Shown in pieces: positions 16,068 through 26,582 of a DNA stretch of 64,000 bases. The stretch covers positions 1-64,000 of the forward strand of contig DASVPR010000035.1 of assembly GCA_036389485.1 (NCBI GenBank), in the 5' to 3' direction. Position numbers and translations under genes: made by a program. The notes below the pieces were generated by a model, which was given only the letters and a program-made list of their open reading frames with translations, did no database searches and was not told the DNA's origin. The stretch's first letter is position 1, and each line of letters begins with the position of its first letter. This stretch comes from CADCVT01 sp036389485 (lineage in GTDB: Bacteria > Actinomycetota > Thermoleophilia > Solirubrobacterales > Solirubrobacteraceae).

Positions 16068-17253
16068 CGTGGCGGTCGTCGGCGCCGGGATCATCGGTCT
16101 CGCGGTGGCCCGTGAGCTGCTGATACGCAAGCCCGGGCTCCGGGTCGCGGTGCTCGACAAGCAGGACGAGGTCGGGTTCCACCAGACGGGCCACAACAGC
16201 GGCGTCATCCATGCCGGGATCTACTACGCGCCGGGCTCGCTGAAGGCGAAGCTCTGCATCGAGGGCGCGGCAAAGCTGTACGAGTTCTGCGACGAGCACG
16301 GTGTCGCGTACGAGCGCTGCGGCAAGGTGATCGTCGCCACCGGCGAGAGCGAGCTGCCGAAGCTCGACGAGCTGGAGCGCCGCGGTCGCGCGAACGCGGT
16401 CCCCGGCCTGCGCCGGCTCGGCGGCCAGGCGGAGCTGCAGGAGGTCGAGCCCCACTGCGTCGGCGTCGCGGCACTCCACTCGCCGAACACCGGCATCGTC
16501 GACTTCCCGGGAGTCGCGCGCGCGCTCGCGCGCGAAGTGCAAGAGAAGGGCGCCGAGCTGCTGCTCGGCCGGGAGGTCACGGGCGCGGACCGGAACGGCC
16601 GGGGGGTGGTGTTGAGGAGTGAGCGCGGCGAGGTGCGGGCGAAGCACGCGGTCGCCTGCGCCGGCCCATGGGCGGACCGCCTCGCCGTCAAGCTTGGCGC
16701 GCCGCCGGATCCGCGGATCGTCCCGTTCCGTGGCGCGTACCTGAAGCTGAAGCCGCAGGCGCGCGGGCTCGTCAGGGGCCTCGTCTATCCGGTGCCGGAT
16801 CCCGAGCTGCCGTTCCTCGGCGTCCACGTCACGAGGCACATCAGCGGCGAGGTGTGGCTCGGGCCGAGCGCGCTGCTGGTCGGCGCGCGCGACGCGTACC
16901 GCCTGCGGACGATCCGCCCGCGCGACGTCGCCGACACGCTCCGCTGGCCGGGCACGTGGCGCGTCATGCGCAAGTGGTGGCGGACCGGCCTCGGCGAGAT
17001 GAGGCTCGCCGCGAGCCGCCGCGCGTTCGTCGAGGCGTGCCGCGCCTATGTGCCCGAGCTCAAGCCGAGCGACGTCGCGAAGGAGAGCACCGCGGGCGTC
17101 CGCGCGCAGGCCGTCGGGCGCGACGGGAGGCTCGTCGACGACTTCCTGATCGGGGAGCACGGAGGGGTCCTCCACGTGCGCAACGCGCCCTCTCCCGCGG
17201 CCACCTCGTCGCTCGCGCTCGCCGGCCTCATCGTGGACCGCGTGGGCCTCTGA
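16051..17253 (+). CDS. lhgO: L-2-hydroxyglutarate oxidase
   Basis: FAD-dependent oxidase of the DAO superfamily that converts L-2-hydroxyglutarate to 2-oxoglutarate. The 400-residue protein opens with DVAVVGAGIIGLAVARELL, followed by HQTGHNSGVIHAGIYYAPGSLKAKLC, a signature of LhgO proteins. Later segments include HSPNTGIVDFPGVARALA, KHAVACAGPWADRLA and the C-terminal FAD contact HVRNAPSPAATSSLALA. Length matches the family (about 400). GTG at 16051 is the first start that leaves a normal N-terminus. Downstream genes lie on the same strand but 78 bases away. Confidence 0.9.
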   Translation: MRTDHDVAVVGAGIIGLAVARELLIRKPGLRVAVLDKQDEVGFHQTGHNSGVIHAGIYYAPGSLKAKLCIEGAAKLYEFCDEHGVAYERCGKVIVATGESELPKLDELERRGRANAVPGLRRLGGQAELQEVEPHCVGVAALHSPNTGIVDFPGVARALAREVQEKGAELLLGREVTGADRNGRGVVLRSERGEVRAKHAVACAGPWADRLAVKLGAPPDPRIVPFRGAYLKLKPQARGLVRGLVYPVPDPELPFLGVHVTRHISGEVWLGPSALLVGARDAYRLRTIRPRDVADTLRWPGTWRVMRKWWRTGLGEMRLAASRRAFVEACRAYVPELKPSDVAKESTAGVRAQAVGRDGRLVDDFLIGEHGGVLHVRNAPSPAATSSLALAGLIVDRVGL

Positions 17254-17331
17254 ACGAAAACTGCGGAGGGAGCGGGCCGTTGCCTGAAGCGGCGTTGCCG
17301 CGGGCCGGGCGAGTGTGATCTTGTCCCGGCC

Positions 17332-17544
17332 ATGGCGAAGAAGGTGACGTGCGACGACTGTTACTTCCGGTGCAACCTCCTGTGCGCGCTGAGCGACGAC
17401 GAACCGTGCGGCACCTTCCGCCCGAACCGCCCCGAGGGACTGCGCCCGCCGCAGCAGCTGCGGTTCACGTTCCGGCAGGAGCGGCGGACCCGTTCGGCCT
17501 GGGCGTTCCCGTCTGCGCAGGAGCAGGCGGCGTTGCACACCTGA
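17332..17544 (+). CDS. Small Cys-rich protein, possible metal binder
   Basis: A 70-residue protein I do not recognise. The N-terminal half holds Cys at 7, 10, 14, 18 and 26 (pattern CxxCxxxCxxxC plus one), enough to bind zinc or a metal cluster. The C-terminal half is basic and Phe/Arg-rich (RFTFRQERRTRSAW). No signal peptide, and coding bias is normal. The neighbours lhgO and the MBL hydrolase are on the same strand. Confidence 0.65.
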   Translation: MAKKVTCDDCYFRCNLLCALSDDEPCGTFRPNRPEGLRPPQQLRFTFRQERRTRSAWAFPSAQEQAALHT

Positions 17545-17553
17545 GCTGACGGT

Positions 17554-17559
17554 TAGCAT
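17554..17559 (+). promoter_or_regulatory. Candidate -10 box for the MBL-fold gene
   Basis: TAGCAT, eight bases before the GTG at 17568; fits leaderless initiation. Confidence 0.3.
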
Positions 17560-17567
17560 CCCGCTTC

Positions 17568-18362
17568 GTGCGCTTGACGGTCCTCGGGAAGTCGCCGTCC
17601 TACACGGACGCCGGCGGCGCGTGCAGCGGCTACCTGATCGAGGAGGGCGACACGGTCCTGCTGCTCGACTGCGGCAACGGCGTGTTCGCGAAGCTGCGCA
17701 AGTTCGTGGACTACGTCGACGTCGACGCGGTCGTCATCTCGCACCTGCACGCCGACCACGTGCTCGACCTCGTCCCGTACGCGTACGCGCTCGTGTACGC
17801 GCCGCGGCAGCAGCCGGTCCCCGTCGACCGCTGGCCGGGGACGGACAACCCGGCGCGCCCGACGCTGCACGTCCCGCCGGGCGGCAAGGACTTCTTCCGC
17901 CGCGTCGTCGGCGCGTGGGGGAACGACGACCTCATCGAGAAGGCGTTCGACGTCCGCGAGTACGACTGCGACGAGACGCTCGAGATCGGCGGCATCCAGG
18001 TGCGCTTCCATCCGGTCCCGCACTTCACGCCGACGCAGGCGGTCGAGCTGACCTCCGCCAACGGCGGCGGGAGGATCGTCTACGGCGCCGACCATCGCCC
18101 GAGCGAGGAGGTCATCCGCTTCGCCGACGGCGCCGACCTCGTCCTGCTCGAGGCCACGCTCCCGCGGCCCGAGCGCGACGGCGTCCGCGGCCACCTGACG
18201 CCGACCGAGGCCGGCGAGCACGGCAAGGCAGCGAACGCGAAGCGGCTCGTCCTCACCCACATCTCCGACGAGATGGACCACCTCTGGGCGCGCGACTGCG
18301 CCACCGAGGCGTTCGGCGCGCCGGTCGACGTCGCGGCCGAGGGCGCGGTCTACGAGGTCTAG
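17568..18362 (+). CDS. MBL-fold metallohydrolase, RNase Z-like
   Basis: Predicted binuclear-zinc hydrolase of 264 residues. The metallo-beta-lactamase core motif is ISHLHADHVLDLVPY (about 57-71), with further ligands suggested by HFTPTQA, YGADHRPSEE and LVLTHISDEMD. The N-terminus LTVLGKSPSYTDAGGACSGYLI resembles beta-lactamase-fold proteins of the RNase Z/ElaC side of the family. The tRNA-binding exosite arm is not obvious, so tRNA processing should not be assumed. The stop shares CTAG with that of the convergent TetR gene. Confidence 0.85.
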   Translation: MRLTVLGKSPSYTDAGGACSGYLIEEGDTVLLLDCGNGVFAKLRKFVDYVDVDAVVISHLHADHVLDLVPYAYALVYAPRQQPVPVDRWPGTDNPARPTLHVPPGGKDFFRRVVGAWGNDDLIEKAFDVREYDCDETLEIGGIQVRFHPVPHFTPTQAVELTSANGGGRIVYGADHRPSEEVIRFADGADLVLLEATLPRPERDGVRGHLTPTEAGEHGKAANAKRLVLTHISDEMDHLWARDCATEAFGAPVDVAAEGAVYEV

Positions 18363-18964
18363 AGCGAGTCGAACAGCGTCCCGAAGACGTCGGGGTAGAC
18401 GTCGAGCGGGACCGCGTCCGGGTCGACGTAGTGCTGGATCGCGAGGCCGATGTCCATCGCGATCAGCGCGCTCGCCAGGACGTGCGGGTCGAGCGGCGGC
18501 TCGCGCCCCACTTCCTCGAAGCGCCGTTCCGTCAGCTTCGCGAGCAGCCCCCGGTTCGTCCGCCAGAACTCGACCGCCAGCCGGCGCATCGACTCGCTGC
18601 GCCCGGCCTGCAGCAGCAGCTCGAGCCACAGCCGGAACATCCAGCGGCCGTCGGGGTTGGCCTGGATCGCGGCGAGCAGCTCGGCGGACTCCCGCGCGCT
18701 GGGCAGCGGCGCGTCGCTCGCCAGCTGCTGCTCCTCCATCGCGCGGTACGCGGCGTACACGGTCGACTGCAGCACCTCGGCGAACAGCTCCTCCTTGCCC
18801 GCGAAATTGGCATAGAACGCGCCGCGCGTGAACCCCGCCCGCTCGGCGATCGCCTCGACGCTCGACCCGGCGAACCCGCGCTCGACGAACACCTCGCCCG
18901 CGGCGCGGATCAGCGCCTCTCGCGTCCGTGCCCGGGATTCCGCGCGGCTCAAGCGCATTGACAT
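18359..18964 (-). CDS. TetR-family transcriptional regulator
   Basis: A 201-residue repressor-type protein. The N-terminal DNA-binding domain is complete (TREALIRAAGEVFVERGFAG, then IAERAGFTRGAFYANFAGKEELF), and the C-terminal ligand-binding domain is helical. The start is ATG at 18964 or, six bases later, 18958. Its promoter region is shared with a divergent membrane-protein gene and contains overlapping inverted repeats that cover both -10 boxes, so it very probably represses itself and its neighbour. The effector is unknown. Confidence 0.92.
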   Translation of the reverse strand: MSMRLSRAESRARTREALIRAAGEVFVERGFAGSSVEAIAERAGFTRGAFYANFAGKEELFAEVLQSTVYAAYRAMEEQQLASDAPLPSARESAELLAAIQANPDGRWMFRLWLELLLQAGRSESMRRLAVEFWRTNRGLLAKLTERRFEEVGREPPLDPHVLASALIAMDIGLAIQHYVDPDAVPLDVYPDVFGTLFDSL

Positions 18965-18970
18965 CCGGCA

Positions 18971-18994
18971 CTGTATCCGAATACAGTTCTGTAT
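18971..18994. promoter_or_regulatory. TetR operator with three alternating half-sites over two divergent promoters
   Basis: Half-sites CTGTAT (18971-18976), ATACAG (18981-18986) and CTGTAT (18989-18994) form two overlapping inverted repeats, one with a 4-base and one with a 2-base spacer. TACAGT at 18982-18987 is seven bases before the GTG at 18995. TACAGT on the other strand (18975 to 18970) is five bases before the TetR ATG. Binding would block both promoters. Confidence 0.7.
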
Positions 18995-19429
18995 GTGAAG
19001 CTGCGGTTCGAGCGCATCGGCCTGAACATCGTGATGGCGCTGTCGGCCATCAACATCTGGACCGGCGCGCCGCTGCTCGCGGTCTGGGTCGGCTCGCGCG
19101 TCGTGGACTCGTCGACGCAGGTGACGATGGGCTCGGTCGGGCTCGTCGTGCTCGTCCTCTTCGGCTCGTGCCTCGGCCTCATCTGGGTGCTCAGCTGGGC
19201 GTCGAGCACCTACGACCGGATCACCGGACGGCCGCAGACGGTGAAGCGTCATGTGCCGTGGCTGCGATCGATGCGCGCCGAGCGCGTCAACTACGAGCGC
19301 GAGAAGCAGGCGGTCACGCCGCTCGAGCGCATGCTCGTGATCACCGTGGTCCTCGCGTTCCTCGCGTTCGAGCTGTGGTTCTTCATCTACTCGCCGTCGC
19401 CCATCGCTCCGGGGCCGTCGAAGGACTGA
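18995..19429 (+). CDS. Small membrane protein under divergent TetR control
   Basis: A 144-residue protein of unknown function with a GTG start at the presumed transcription start. Hydrophobic segments lie at about 10-32, 44-68 and 110-132, with a charged loop (RITGRPQTVKRHVPWLRSMRAE within it) between the second and third. No catalytic motif is seen. As the partner of a TetR gene with a shared operator, a role in export of or response to the regulator's ligand is plausible but unproven. Confidence 0.7.
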   Translation: MKLRFERIGLNIVMALSAINIWTGAPLLAVWVGSRVVDSSTQVTMGSVGLVVLVLFGSCLGLIWVLSWASSTYDRITGRPQTVKRHVPWLRSMRAERVNYEREKQAVTPLERMLVITVVLAFLAFELWFFIYSPSPIAPGPSKD

Positions 19430-19483
19430 GAGGGGCGTCGCCTCCACGGCGCGGGGCGGCTCGGCCGTGCTATCCCTCCGCGG

Positions 19484-19866
19484 GTGCCCCGCCCGCGCGA
19501 CGTCTTCGACGAGTTGCGCCACGCCACGCCGGCGCCGCCCGCCGACGTCTTCTACGTCGGCGACCCGCCGCGCGCGATCGTGCAGGCCGAGCTGCCCGGG
19601 ATCGATCCGGACCGCGTGACGGTCGAGGTCCAGGGACGGGAGCTGGTGCTCGCCGGACGGCGCCCGCCGCCGCGCGCCGAGGGCCGGCTGTACCAGCAGG
19701 TCGAGCTGACGCGCGGCGCGTTCCGGCGCGTCATCCAGCTCGGCGCCGACGTCGTCGCCGAGGAGGCGAAGGCCAGCTACCGCGACGGGATCCTCGAGAT
19801 CACGCTGCCGCTCGCGCGCGAGGAGCAGCGCCGGCGCAGCGTGCCGATCACCGAGCGGGACCGCTC

Positions 19867-19870
<4 letters not shown>
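19484..19870 (+). CDS. Hsp20 / alpha-crystallin family small heat-shock protein
   Basis: ATP-independent chaperone of 128 residues that holds unfolding proteins. The alpha-crystallin domain spans about 20-115: AIVQAELPGIDPDRVTVEVQ, GRELVLAGRR, the conserved RGAFRRVIQLG, and ASYRDGILEITLPLA. The C-terminal tail lacks a clear IxI oligomer motif, though SVPI may serve. It starts with GTG. The stop overlaps the lon start as GTGA, so chaperone and protease are made together. No HspR/HAIR-type or CIRCE-like repeat was seen upstream. Confidence 0.93.
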
Positions 19871-22194
<2,324 letters not shown>

Positions 22195-22236
22195 CCTCTC
22201 GGGAGACACGCAGCCAGCGATCGAGGAAGAGAGGGA

Positions 22237-22695
22237 ATGGCGAAGAAGACCAAGGCCGCCAAGGCGGGTGCGGCGGGAGCCGCGGCGACGGCGTCGCCGT
22301 ACGTGCAGCGCCTCATCCAGGACGAGGAGCTGCGCGAGAACCTGCGCACGGCGTTCGAGTCCGGTCGCGACGCCTTCGATCGCCTGAGCAACGGCAAGGG
22401 CCCGGCGAAGGCGCTGCTGGACGACAAGAAGCTGCACAAGGACCTCAGGAACGCCGCGGACTCCCTGCGCGACGCCAGCGAGGCGCTGCGCGAGGGCCCG
22501 AGGAAGAAGAAGCGCAAGGGCGGCCTCGGCCGCCTGATCCTGCTCTCCATCGTGGGCGGCGCGATCGCCCTCGCGGTGAGCGAGGACCTGCGCAACAAGG
22601 TCCTGGACCTGCTGTTCGGCGCGGAGGAGGAGTTCGACTACACGTCGACCACGACCCCGTCGTCGCCGGCCCCGGAGACCGCGGGCGCGACCTGA
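22237..22695 (+). CDS. Hypothetical single-pass membrane protein
   Basis: A 152-residue protein of unknown function. A basic Ala/Lys N-terminus leads to a helical region (VQRLIQDEELRENLRTAFESG and following), then PRKKKRKGG and a single hydrophobic helix (LGRLILLSIVGGAIALAV), then a short acidic Thr/Ser/Pro tail. The charge pattern suggests the N-terminus is cytoplasmic. A strong purine-rich ribosome site (GAGGAAGAGAGGG) precedes the ATG. A perfect palindrome follows the stop. Confidence 0.7.
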   Translation: MAKKTKAAKAGAAGAAATASPYVQRLIQDEELRENLRTAFESGRDAFDRLSNGKGPAKALLDDKKLHKDLRNAADSLRDASEALREGPRKKKRKGGLGRLILLSIVGGAIALAVSEDLRNKVLDLLFGAEEEFDYTSTTTPSSPAPETAGAT

Positions 22696-22723
22696 GCCGC
22701 GCGCGCGAATCCGCCGGATCCTC

Positions 22724-22747
22724 GAAGGGCGCCGATCGGCGCCCTTC
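22724..22747 (+). terminator. Perfect 24-base palindrome, probable terminator
   Basis: GAAGGGCGCC followed by GATC and GGCGCCCTTC form a perfect self-complementary sequence 28 bases after the stop of the 152-residue gene. TCGTCGTT follows, a weak T-rich tail common in GC-rich bacteria. It lies inside the sequence where a galK N-terminus would have to be encoded. Confidence 0.65.
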
Positions 22748-23637
22748 GTCGTTCGGGCGCGCGCGGGTCAACCTGATCGGGGAGCACACGGACTACAACG
22801 ACGGCTTCGTGCTGCCGGTCGGGTTGCCGCAGCGCACGCGGGTGACGGTCGCCCGGTGCCGCGCCGGCATCGGATCACGTCGCGGCGGTCGCGTCGGTGT
22901 TGGGCGTCAGCGGCTTCGACGTCGAGATCGAGTCGGACGTCCCGATCGGCGCGGGCCTGGCGTCGAGCGCGGCGCTGATGGTCGCCACGGCGCGCGCCTT
23001 GAACGAGGCCTTCGGGCTCGACCTCTCGGAGGTGGACGCCGCGCTCGCCGCGCATCGCGCCGAGTCCGTGGTGCTGGGTGTCGGGTGCGGCGTCATGGAC
23101 CACGTCGCCGCGGCTCTGGGTCGTGAGGGCGAGGCGCTGCTGATCGACTGCCGGTCGCTCGACGTGCGGCGCATCCCCGTGCCTCGCGGCGCGGACCTGC
23201 GCGTGGTCGACTCCGGCGTGCGGCACGCGAACGCGGCCGCCGAGGGGTACCGGGCGCGCGTCGAGGAGTGCCGCCGCGCGGCCGCGCTGCTCGGCGTCGG
23301 GTCGCTGCGCGACCTCGTGCCGGTCGCCGGGTCCGGTGCCGCGATGCTCGCGCTGCCGCCACCGCTCGACCGGCGCGTCGGGCACGTGCTGGCGGAGAAC
23401 GCGCGGGTGCTCGAGGCGGCGGAGTGCCTGGAGCGCGGCGACCTGGCGCGGCTGGGCGAGCTGATGAACGCGTCGCACGCGTCGCAGCGCGACCTGTACG
23501 AGGTGTCGGTCGCGGAGGTGGACGCGCTCGTCGAGCGGCTGCTCGCGGAGGGCGCGCTCGGGGCGCGGCTCACCGGCGGAGGGTTCGGCGGCTCGGTCGT
23601 CGCGCTGTTCCGCGCGGCCCCGCCGGACAGGGCCTGA
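22748..23637 (+). pseudogene. galK: Galactokinase, disrupted by internal deletion with frameshift
   Basis: GHMP kinase that would phosphorylate galactose at C1. Motif 1, RVNLIGEHTDYNDGFVLPVG, is read in one frame (from about 22764). The remainder, DHVAAVASVLG, then SDVPIGAGLASSAAL (ATP-binding motif 2) and LTGGGFGGSVVAL (motif 3), is in the next frame. Only about 57 residues' worth of DNA separates motifs 1 and 2, against about 105 in E. coli GalK, so roughly 45 residues are missing around 22855-22870, where the frame changes. No ATG, GTG or TTG precedes motif 1 in frame; only a CTG overlapping the previous stop (22692) exists. Downstream of the break the frame is open and normal. Recent gene decay or an assembly fault would both explain it. 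Confidence 0.8.
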
Positions 23638-23638
23638 C

Positions 23639-23644
23639 TACTCT
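23639..23644 (+). promoter_or_regulatory. Candidate -10 box for the second TetR gene
   Basis: TACTCT with seven bases to the ATG at 23652; leaderless geometry. Confidence 0.4.
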
Positions 23645-23651
23645 TCCCGCG

Positions 23652-24260
23652 ATGGAGGCGGCAACCGGTCAGCGAAGGCTTCCCGGCGAGAAGGCGCAGC
23701 GGATCGTCGAGGCGATGCGCGCGTCGGTCGCGCGGCGCGGCGTCGCCGGATCGACGTTCGACCACGTCGCGCGAGAGGCGGGCGTCTCGCGGGGGTTGCT
23801 GCACTACTACTTCGGGACGAAGGAGCGGCTGCTCGCCGAGGTGGTCAAGCACGACACCGAGGTGCGCATGACGCTCCTCGACGCGGCCGTCCGCGGGGCG
23901 ACCACGGCCGACGACGTGCTCGAGCGGATGGTCGCGAACATGGAGGACCTCGCGCGGGCGGATCCGGAGCTGATCGCGCTCGTGTTCGAGCTGTTCGCCC
24001 TCTCGCGGCGCCACGAGGAGGTCGCCGCCGAGTTCGCCGAGCTGATCCGCCGGCTGCGCGAGCAGCTCGCGGACCTCCTGCGGGCAAAGGAGGAGGAGGG
24101 CGTGGTGCGGCTCGCCGCCGACGCCGAGGCGGTCGCCGACGTCCTCTTCGCGATGGGCGACGGGATGCTGCTGCGGATGCTCGCCGACCCCGGCCGCGAC
24201 TGGTCCGCCGCGGTCGCCGCGGGCGTCGAGGCCGCCCGCCCGCTGCTCGACGCGGCGTGA
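23652..24260 (+). CDS. TetR-family transcriptional regulator
   Basis: A 202-residue repressor. The DNA-binding domain reads AQRIVEAMRASVARRGVAGS, then VAREAGVSRGLLHYYFGTKERLL. The C-terminal region is helical and acidic, typical of ligand-binding TetR domains. It is followed 87 bases later on the same strand by an MMPL-type exporter, with a palindrome in the gap, the usual layout for a drug- or lipid-responsive repressor of an efflux pump. Start is the ATG at 23652. Confidence 0.92.
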   Translation: MEAATGQRRLPGEKAQRIVEAMRASVARRGVAGSTFDHVAREAGVSRGLLHYYFGTKERLLAEVVKHDTEVRMTLLDAAVRGATTADDVLERMVANMEDLARADPELIALVFELFALSRRHEEVAAEFAELIRRLREQLADLLRAKEEEGVVRLAADAEAVADVLFAMGDGMLLRMLADPGRDWSAAVAAGVEAARPLLDAA

Positions 24261-24299
24261 GCACCTTCACACACTGACCCGGCCTCGCCGGGCAGGTTG

Positions 24300-24315
24300 T
24301 TGGCCGGCCAGCCAA
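24300..24315. promoter_or_regulatory. Probable operator for the MMPL exporter gene
   Basis: TTGGCCGGCCAGCCAA, arms TTGGC/GCCAA, matches its reverse complement at 14 of 16 positions. It lies 32 bases before the exporter ATG and just after the TetR gene. Confidence 0.5.
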
Positions 24316-24347
24316 AGGGGGTTGGGAAGGCTCGGCCGCGGTCCCTC

Positions 24348-26582
24348 ATGCAGACGCTCATGCTCCGACTCGACGCGCTCCTGCGCCGCCATCGCGCGGT
24401 GGTGCTCGGCGCGTGGGTGCTCGCGTTCCTCGCCGCGATCCCGTTCGCGGCGAAGCAGTCCGACCATCTGACCGGCGGCGGGTTCGGCGTCCCGGGCTCG
24501 CAGTCGAAGACCGTCGAGGACCGGCTGAAGGAGGAGTTCCCCGAGCAGTCGCGCACGTCGCTCGCCGCGATCCTCCGGCCCGAGCGCGGAGCGAGCCGCG
24601 CCGACCTCCGCGCCGCGCTGCAGCGCCTCGACCGAGCGACCGAGGAGGTGCCGCGCGTCGCGCTCGCTGAGGGCGCCGAGCGCCGCGCTGCCGCGCAAGT
24701 GGGCGCGGCGGGCGGCCCCAAAGGGGAGCGCTCGGCGCCGCGCGGGCCTGAACGCGCCCGCTCCGCGGCGGGCGGCCCCGCGCGCGACCGCTCCGCCGCC
24801 GCGCCGCGGCCCCTCGTTGTGCCCCTCGAGGCCGCCGTCCCGGATCGCGATGCCACCGACGTCGCTCGGGATCTGCGCGAGGCGATCGCCGCGGGCGAGA
24901 CGGAGCGGCACGTCGCGCTGCACCTCATCGGGCAGGGCGCTCTGTGGTCGGCGCTGCAGGAGACGGCGAAGGAGGACGTCGAGGTCGCGGAGCGGCGGGG
25001 GTTCCCGATCGTCGCGCTCGTGCTGCTGGCCGTGTTCGGGTCGTTCGCCGCCGCGGTCCTGCCGCTCGCGCTGGGCGCCGGCGCGGTGATCGTCACCGGC
25101 GCGCTCATCTACTTCCTCAGCCGCACGACCGAGATGTCGGTCTTCGTGACCAACATGGCGTCGATGATCGGGATCGGCGTCGCGGTCGACTACTCGCTGT
25201 TCGTGCTCGCGCGGTACCGCGAGGAGGTCCGCGGCGGGCGCGCGCCGGACGAGGCGCGCGGGGCGGCGCTCGCGACCTCGGGCCTCGCGGTGATCTTCAG
25301 CGGGCTGACCGTGATCGCCAGCCTCGCCGGGCTCTTCATCGTCAACACGACGGCGCTGCGCTCGATGGCGATCGGCGCGATCGTCGTCGTGTCGGTGTCG
25401 ATCCTCGCGGCGGCGACGCTCCTGCCGGTCCTCATCTCGCTGCTCGGCAAGCGCGCGTGGGCGCCGACCGGGTTCGTGGGGGCGCTGCTCTCGCGCCGGC
25501 GCGTCCGGCGCAACCGCCCGCCGCAGGAGTCGTTCTGGGGCCGGTGGACGGCCGCCGTCATGCAGCGCCCGGTCGTCGCGGTGCTCGGCTCGACGGTCGT
25601 CCTCGCGGCGCTCGCCGCCCCGGCCCTGAACATCGGGACCGAGAGCGGCGCGCTGCGCCAGCTCGACGAGTCGCACGAGACGCGGGTCGGGTTCGAGGCG
25701 GCGTCGCAGGTCTCCGGGCGCGGCGACGGCACGCCGCTGAAGATCGTCGCCGACGGTCGCGGCGCCGGCGAGCTGCGGCAGCTGCGCGAACGGCTGCTGA
25801 AGGACCCGGCGGTCAAGTCGGTTGCGGCGCCGGTCGTGGCGCGCGACGGGAGGTCGTCGCTGCTGCTCGTGCGCCTCGACGCGGACGGAGAGTCTCCGCG
25901 GGCGATCGCGGCGGTGAAGCGCCTGCGCGACGTCACCGGCGAGGGCGTCCTCGTCGGCGGCACGACCGCCACGCTCGCCGACTTCAACGACCTCGTCTCC
26001 GGCTCCATGTGGAAGATCGTGCTGTTCGTCCTCGGGCTCTCGTACCTCGTGCTGCTGGTGCTGCTCCGCAGCGTCGTGCTGCCGCTGAAGGCGGTCCTCA
26101 TGAACGTGCTCAGCGTCGGCGCCGCGTACGGCGTGCTGGCGCTCGCGTTCGGCGACGTCGACACGATCACGCCCCCGCTCGTCCTCGCCGTCGTGTTCGG
26201 GCTCTCGATGGACTACGAGGTCTTCCTGCTCACGCGGATCCGCGAGCGGTGGCTCGCGACCGGCGACACGAAGCAGGCGGTCGCGGAGGGCCTCGCGACG
26301 AGCGCGCGCACGATCACCAGCGCCGCGCTGATCATGGTCGCCGTGTTCCTCGTCTTCGTCGGGACCGGGCTGCCGTCGATCCAGCAGATCGGGCTCGGGT
26401 GCGCGGTCGCGATCGCCGTCGACGCGACGCTCGTCCGGCTCGTGCTCGTGCCGGCCGCCATGCGCCTGCTCGGCCGGTGGAACTGGTGGCTGCCCGGCCC
26501 GCTCGAGCGGCTGCTGCCCGACGCGTCGGTCGAGGAGCTGTCTACGTCTCTCGCTCCGGCAGCCAGCGCGTCGCGAGCGTGA
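24348..26582 (+). CDS. MMPL/RND-family membrane transporter
   Basis: A 744-residue exporter of the mycobacterial membrane protein large type, driven by the proton gradient. The N-terminal segment MLRLDALLRRHRAVVLGAW and first membrane helix precede a periplasmic domain, five or six helices (about 210-370), a second periplasmic domain (GTESGALRQLDESHETRVGFE and after) and a second helix bundle. IGIGVAVDYSLFVLARYREE and GLSMDYEVFLLTRIRERW are the duplicated motifs with buried Asp expected in the proton path. Residues about 105-150 are an Arg/Ala/Gly-rich insert. The start at 24348 (MQTLMLRL) is preferred over an upstream in-frame codon. Substrate, perhaps lipid or drug, is unknown. Confidence 0.9.
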   Translation: MQTLMLRLDALLRRHRAVVLGAWVLAFLAAIPFAAKQSDHLTGGGFGVPGSQSKTVEDRLKEEFPEQSRTSLAAILRPERGASRADLRAALQRLDRATEEVPRVALAEGAERRAAAQVGAAGGPKGERSAPRGPERARSAAGGPARDRSAAAPRPLVVPLEAAVPDRDATDVARDLREAIAAGETERHVALHLIGQGALWSALQETAKEDVEVAERRGFPIVALVLLAVFGSFAAAVLPLALGAGAVIVTGALIYFLSRTTEMSVFVTNMASMIGIGVAVDYSLFVLARYREEVRGGRAPDEARGAALATSGLAVIFSGLTVIASLAGLFIVNTTALRSMAIGAIVVVSVSILAAATLLPVLISLLGKRAWAPTGFVGALLSRRRVRRNRPPQESFWGRWTAAVMQRPVVAVLGSTVVLAALAAPALNIGTESGALRQLDESHETRVGFEAASQVSGRGDGTPLKIVADGRGAGELRQLRERLLKDPAVKSVAAPVVARDGRSSLLLVRLDADGESPRAIAAVKRLRDVTGEGVLVGGTTATLADFNDLVSGSMWKIVLFVLGLSYLVLLVLLRSVVLPLKAVLMNVLSVGAAYGVLALAFGDVDTITPPLVLAVVFGLSMDYEVFLLTRIRERWLATGDTKQAVAEGLATSARTITSAALIMVAVFLVFVGTGLPSIQQIGLGCAVAIAVDATLVRLVLVPAAMRLLGRWNWWLPGPLERLLPDASVEELSTSLAPAASASRA
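24660..24830 (+). repeat. Low-complexity GC-rich insert with repeated 15-mer in the MMPL gene
   Basis: GCGGCGGGCGGCCCC occurs twice about 60 bases apart, among related GC-only words, and encodes an Arg/Ala/Gly/Pro/Ser-rich loop in the first periplasmic domain. It looks like slippage expansion that has stayed in frame. Confidence 0.6.

Noticed and set aside
18928..19866. An extended Lon N-terminus through the membrane-protein and hsp20 genes
   Set aside because: Both regions have well-supported genes in other frames, and Lon homology starts just after 19867.
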